NCBI GenBank assembly: GCA_964408945.1
Contig: CAYPBJ010000030.1
Location: forward strand, 1-27,227
DNA length: 27,227 bases
Direction of reading: 5' to 3'
Source: VMCP01 sp964408945
Lineage (GTDB): Bacteria; Bacteroidota; Bacteroidia; NS11-12g; UBA955
Notes under the pieces: generated by a model
The model's database searches: none
Seen by the model: the letters and a program-made list of their open reading frames with translations, nothing else
Told to the model about the DNA's origin: nothing
In this document: in pieces, positions 23,535-27,227 of the stretch
How the letters are laid out: every line of letters begins with the position of its first letter
Numbering within the stretch: position 1 is the first letter of the stretch
Program-made: the position numbers and the translations under genes

Positions 23535-25070
23535 GTGGCGGTTCGCGTACAAATTCAATGCTCGGCAGAGGTAGCCGCAAATATCAACGAAGTAGAACGT
23601 TTACTGCGCCAAAAAGCGGGCCTTTCTGGACGGGTAGTTTTGTTGAAAAAATCGCTCGATGCGCGTTCTCGGGTTCCCTTTTTTTTGATTTCGGGGGACG
23701 TTTTTTCGGACAATGAACTCACTCCAGAATTTGAACGCATCCAACTTCAAAACGTTTTAAACGCTCCCGAAGTTCACATCATTGGAGCCGGCCCTGCCGG
23801 ACTTTTTGCTGCCCTGGAATGCATAGAACGCGGATTCAAGCCCATCGTTTTGGAACGCGGAAAAGCCGTGAAAGAACGCCGCAGAGATTTAGCCATTATG
23901 AACCGTGATTTGGTGGTAAATGCCGAGTCAAACTACTGTTTTGGTGAAGGCGGTGCTGGAACCTATTCCGACGGAAAGCTCTACACCAGAAGCAAGAAAC
24001 GCGGATCCATTGAACGAATTCTAAATACCTTGATTTATTTCGGTGCCGATGAGCGCATTCGCTATGAAGCGCATCCTCATATTGGTACCAACAAGTTGCC
24101 CGGAATCATTGAGAACATTCGTGAAGGAATCATCGCTTCGGGCGGTGAGGTTCGTTTTGATACCCGTGTCGATGACTTTATAGTTCAGTCAGGCAAAGTA
24201 GTGGAGTTGGTTTACGCCGGCGGTATCCGCGAAAAAGTTGAAAATGTGATTTTGGCTACTGGGCACTCCGCCCGAGATATTTTTGAGTGGTTTGGGAAGT
24301 CTGGATATCCCATTGAAGCCAAGCCATTTGCTTTGGGTGTGCGTATTGAACACCGTCAAGAGATCATCGATAAGATTCAATATAAATGCGATGTACGCGG
24401 TGATTTTTTACCGCCCAGTTCCTACGGATTGGTTGAGCAAGTCAACGGAAGAGGCGTGTTCTCGTTTTGCATGTGTCCGGGTGGCATCATTGCCCCGGCT
24501 GCTACATCCCCCGGAGAGATTGTAGTGAATGGCTGGAGTCCGAGCAAGCGAAACGGAAAGTTTGCCAACAGCGGTTTTGTGGTAGCGGTGGAAGAATCTG
24601 ATTTCAAGCCGTTCAACGATCGTGGCGAATTACGGGCATTGGCGTTTCAATCGTTTTGGGAGCGCAAGGCATTTGAGCACACTGGAAGCATAGTTGCGCC
24701 TGCTCAACGGGTGGAAGATTTTATTCAAAATAAAGTATCTGCAGATCTGCCTGAGTGCAGCTACATACCGGGAATTACTTCATCAGATTTGAGGCAGGTT
24801 TTACCCTCTTCTGTACATGAGCGGTTGCGCGGTGCGTTGGTTCAAATTGGCAAGAAGATGCCTTTATACCGAAGCAATGAGGCAGTTTTGGTGGGCGTTG
24901 AAAGCCGCACTTCAAGTCCGGTGCGCATTCCTCGCGACCCTGAAAAATTGCATCACCCTGAAATTGAGAATTTATATCCTTGCGGCGAGGGACCGGGTTA
25001 CGCTGGTGGCATCATGAGTGCGGCATTGGACGGGGTGAAGGTTGTCACAACAATGTCAAATTGCGAATGA
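23535..25070 (+). CDS. NAD(P)/FAD-dependent oxidoreductase (COG2509-type)
   Basis: 511 aa from the GTG chosen. The N-terminal about 75 residues form the small domain typical of this family (VRVQIQCSAEVAANINEVE). The FAD-binding Rossmann motif GAGPAG is at about 84-89 in EVHIIGAGPAGLFAALE, followed by GEGGAGTYSDGKL, a second nucleotide-contact motif (VENVILATGHSARD) and the C-terminal FAD motif PCGEGPGYAGGIMSAALDG. It is an uncharacterised flavoprotein dehydrogenase family, cytoplasmic, substrate unknown. An ATG 38 codons upstream would place the start inside trpS and add non-family residues, so the GTG at 23535 is preferred. It is alone on the plus strand, divergent from trpS. Confidence 0.9.
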   Translation: MAVRVQIQCSAEVAANINEVERLLRQKAGLSGRVVLLKKSLDARSRVPFFLISGDVFSDNELTPEFERIQLQNVLNAPEVHIIGAGPAGLFAALECIERGFKPIVLERGKAVKERRRDLAIMNRDLVVNAESNYCFGEGGAGTYSDGKLYTRSKKRGSIERILNTLIYFGADERIRYEAHPHIGTNKLPGIIENIREGIIASGGEVRFDTRVDDFIVQSGKVVELVYAGGIREKVENVILATGHSARDIFEWFGKSGYPIEAKPFALGVRIEHRQEIIDKIQYKCDVRGDFLPPSSYGLVEQVNGRGVFSFCMCPGGIIAPAATSPGEIVVNGWSPSKRNGKFANSGFVVAVEESDFKPFNDRGELRALAFQSFWERKAFEHTGSIVAPAQRVEDFIQNKVSADLPECSYIPGITSSDLRQVLPSSVHERLRGALVQIGKKMPLYRSNEAVLVGVESRTSSPVRIPRDPEKLHHPEIENLYPCGEGPGYAGGIMSAALDGVKVVTTMSNCE

Positions 25071-25240
25071 TAGAAAACTTACCACAGTTTTGATTCGTGT
25101 GGTTATGGAATTGGGTTTGTAAATGATGAGGGTGTGGAGTAGGGCATGAATTGTTTTCATTTTTGAAAAAAAATGTGTGTTGAGTTTTTTTAATTCTGAA
25201 AGAAAAATAGGGTTTTAAGTATTGATATTTTGTGGTATTG

Positions 25241-25261
25241 ATGCCTAATGTTTTTAGGCAT
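25241..25261 (+). repeat. Perfect hairpin between the oxidoreductase and the beta-helix gene
   Basis: ATGCCTAA (25241-25248) and TTAGGCAT (25254-25261) form an 8-bp stem with loop TGTTT. No T-tract follows, so it is either a weak terminator for the gene ending at 25070 or a leader or operator element 100 bases before the next start. The rest of this 290-base interval shows nothing else I can support. Confidence 0.4.
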
Positions 25262-25360
25262 TGTCAGAGAAAATGCACAAAAGATTTACTAAATGTTTGG
25301 GCGGAAAATAGGCCTAATTAATAGGTTTAATTTGCTGCTGACAACTGTAAATTTTATCAA

Positions 25361-27227
25361 ATGAAACAAAGAAAATTACTTAATTTTTGGCGGAGCTGGA
25401 AGTCGTTGACTGCCGCTGCGTTGTTTTCGGTATCGGGAGCGGCGCACGCTCAGTTATCGGGAACGGTGACCGTAGGTACCGGTGGTACTTACTCTACTTT
25501 GACGGCGCTAGCCACTGCCATCAGTGGAAGCGGTGTTAGCGGGGCATTAACGGTAGATTTTGTATCGGATGTTACTGAAAGTTCAACTGTAACGTTCACA
25601 CAGAACGCAACCAATTCAACGTCCTCTACAAAAACCATCACCATCAATGGTAATGGAAAGAAATTCATTTCTTCTGCGACTTATGCAGGTATTGCTTTGA
25701 ACGGTATGGATTACATGACCATTGCGGGTTTGGTAATTCAAAGAACCAGCACATCTGCCACTCAGTGGGGAGTGCATTTTTACGGACAAGCTGACTACAA
25801 TACCTTGAAGAATTGTACCATTGAGTACACTGCAATGAGCACAGGTTCAACTGCGGGTGGTGCGTATGTGGTTTTCTCAGCTTCAACAACATCTCCAACG
25901 TCAATGACTTCTACTTATAATGGTAGATACAACGTAGTTGATAACAACTTGATGAGAACAACCAGCAGCAACAGTCCTGGTCCAACCTACGCTATCACTG
26001 ACATGGGTAGTTCTAGTTTGTATTCTTCTACGGCTTCAAATAATACGTTTAAGAACAACACCATTCAGAACTATTATTACATGGGTATTTATAACTACTA
26101 CACTAACGGTGAAGAGTTCTTGAATAACGATATTTCTCGTGCTAATAGTACTTCAAACAATGCGTATTCATTGACGTATATTTTTTACAACTATTACACG
26201 TATAGTACCAATCGTTCAACCCGTATTGAAGGTAATAAAATTCACGATTTACCTTACGCAGGTGCAGTAGCAGCAGCTAGTGGATATACAAGCACCGTTT
26301 ACGGAATGTATAACTACTACAACTACGGAACAGCCGCTAATAATTTCACCATCAAAGGAAATACCTTTGAGAACATTGTTTGTGCATCTTCCAATTATTT
26401 CACTTACTCTTATTACAACTACTATGCAAATGTAGATGGCAATACCATTAGAAACTGGAGATCATTGGGTACTTCAGCTTATTGCTATGGATTTTACATG
26501 TATTATCAGTACAGTGGACATAAATTCAACAACAACGTTATTGAAAAATGTTTCACTAAATACTACACCTATTTTGTTTATTTATACTACGGAGACAAGC
26601 AAGAAATCACGGGTAACGTAATAAAGAACAACGTTACTGCCGATGGTTCTACCGCTTACACTTATGCATGGTATGTTTATAGTCCATCAACTTCATTTAC
26701 TCATATTTTTGAGGATAACACCATGGATTCTAACGACTTTGGATGTTATACTTATGGACACTATTTCTACTATTGGAACGGTACATTCAACCGTAACAAG
26801 ATCACCAATAACCGTATTTACAATGCCAACTACAGCGGTTACTATGGATATTTCTACGCTACAGCGCACCAATACTATTACAACTTCCAATGTAATAACA
26901 ATTTGTTTGCTAATAACTTAGGAACATACGGGGCCTTTGCCTTGTATTGCTATTCTTACAATAGTGGTACTTATTATGCTGAATTCAAACAGAATACGGT
27001 GAAAGATGATCACAGTAAGTCATCCTATGCATATCCTTATGTATACGGATTATATCTATATCCTTATTACCACACTAAAGTAAATGTGATTGGTAATATA
27101 GTAGACGTTCAAAATACCTATGGTTGTTACCCTGCATATGCATACAACGCCAATGGAGCAGGTGCATTTCTTTGGAATTACAACAACTATTACTTGAAGA
27201 ATGTGTCTTACCAGTATTGGTATTGCA
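25361..27227 (+). CDS. Secreted Tyr/Asn-rich parallel beta-helix protein (3' end beyond window)
   Basis: An open frame from ATG 25361 runs off the right edge, 622 codons so far. Residues 1-30 are a signal peptide (KSLTAAALFSVSGAAHA, likely cleaved before Gln31). Next comes a region like other Bacteroidota beta-helix proteins (GTGGTYSTLTALATAI, then ITINGNGKKFISS). From about residue 110 there is a long series of coils built around N-N-x-I turns (KNNTIQN, EGNKIHD, KGNTFEN, DGNTIRN, NNNVIEK, TGNVIKN, EDNTMDS, NRNKITN) followed by Tyr-rich strands such as YNYYTY and YGMYNYYNY. This pattern is typical of right-handed parallel beta-helices (pectate-lyase-like), here probably a surface adhesin or glycan-binding protein. 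The C-terminus, where a type IX secretion signal would be expected, is not in the window. Tyr is unusually high (18 of the last 69 residues). Confidence 0.92.
   Translation, partial: MKQRKLLNFWRSWKSLTAAALFSVSGAAHAQLSGTVTVGTGGTYSTLTALATAISGSGVSGALTVDFVSDVTESSTVTFTQNATNSTSSTKTITINGNGKKFISSATYAGIALNGMDYMTIAGLVIQRTSTSATQWGVHFYGQADYNTLKNCTIEYTAMSTGSTAGGAYVVFSASTTSPTSMTSTYNGRYNVVDNNLMRTTSSNSPGPTYAITDMGSSSLYSSTASNNTFKNNTIQNYYYMGIYNYYTNGEEFLNNDISRANSTSNNAYSLTYIFYNYYTYSTNRSTRIEGNKIHDLPYAGAVAAASGYTSTVYGMYNYYNYGTAANNFTIKGNTFENIVCASSNYFTYSYYNYYANVDGNTIRNWRSLGTSAYCYGFYMYYQYSGHKFNNNVIEKCFTKYYTYFVYLYYGDKQEITGNVIKNNVTADGSTAYTYAWYVYSPSTSFTHIFEDNTMDSNDFGCYTYGHYFYYWNGTFNRNKITNNRIYNANYSGYYGYFYATAHQYYYNFQCNNNLFANNLGTYGAFALYCYSYNSGTYYAEFKQNTVKDDHSKSSYAYPYVYGLYLYPYYHTKVNVIGNIVDVQNTYGCYPAYAYNANGAGAFLWNYNNYYLKNVSYQYWYC

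Noticed and set aside
26436..26921. Short plus- and minus-strand ORFs rich in Thr/Val/Ile inside the beta-helix gene
   Set aside because: They are out-of-frame shadows of the long Tyr/Asn-rich frame that is open from 25361 to the right edge.

Overview
The window looks like a chromosomal segment of a Bacteroidota bacterium (Flavobacteriales-like; genus not determined). The reasons are an IntDOT-type tyrosine recombinase next to a DUF3987 protein, a TAnnTTTG-type promoter element exactly in front of the tRNA gene, and a secreted parallel beta-helix protein of the kind common in that phylum. It falls into two parts. The left two thirds (about 1-18590) is AT-rich and made of accessory genes. The right third, from the tRNA-Ser gene on, is visibly richer in GC and carries mostly housekeeping-type genes.

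Left part, read from the right-hand edge inward: a tyrosine recombinase lies just past the 3' end of tRNA-Ser(GGA), followed on the same strand by a small HTH protein (excisionase-like), an unrecognised 269-aa protein and a DUF3987 P-loop protein. This is the integration and maintenance module of an integrative element. A stand-alone RadC/JAB-domain protein on the opposite strand separates it from a tight five-gene Type I restriction-modification operon: hsdM, hsdS, an unrecognised 309-aa gene, hsdR and a YgjP-like metallopeptidase. Further left is a two-gene operon without a recognised function: a TPR/coiled-coil protein, then an 854-aa membrane protein with ten CxxC knuckles spaced mostly 11 residues apart. 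Sitting in an integrated island next to a restriction system, this pair is the best candidate here for an undescribed (possibly defence) system. The left end of the element was not found, and a partial gene with a terminator occupies the extreme left edge.

Right part: tRNA-Ser(GGA); a TPM-domain protein paired with a small Ser/Gly-rich-tailed membrane protein; a possible 28-aa peptide gene; then, on the minus strand, trpS and two glycosyltransferase genes in a compact operon. A divergent FAD-dependent oxidoreductase and the start of a large secreted Tyr/Asn-rich beta-helix protein, cut by the window edge, are on the plus strand. Two arrays with strict 7-bp periodicity (GGTACCT-like units) lie at the 3' ends of the Gly-rich and glycosyltransferase genes. 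One assembly gap (100 N) inside the glycosyltransferase 3' end is flanked by identical 55-bp sequences and is probably a false gap.
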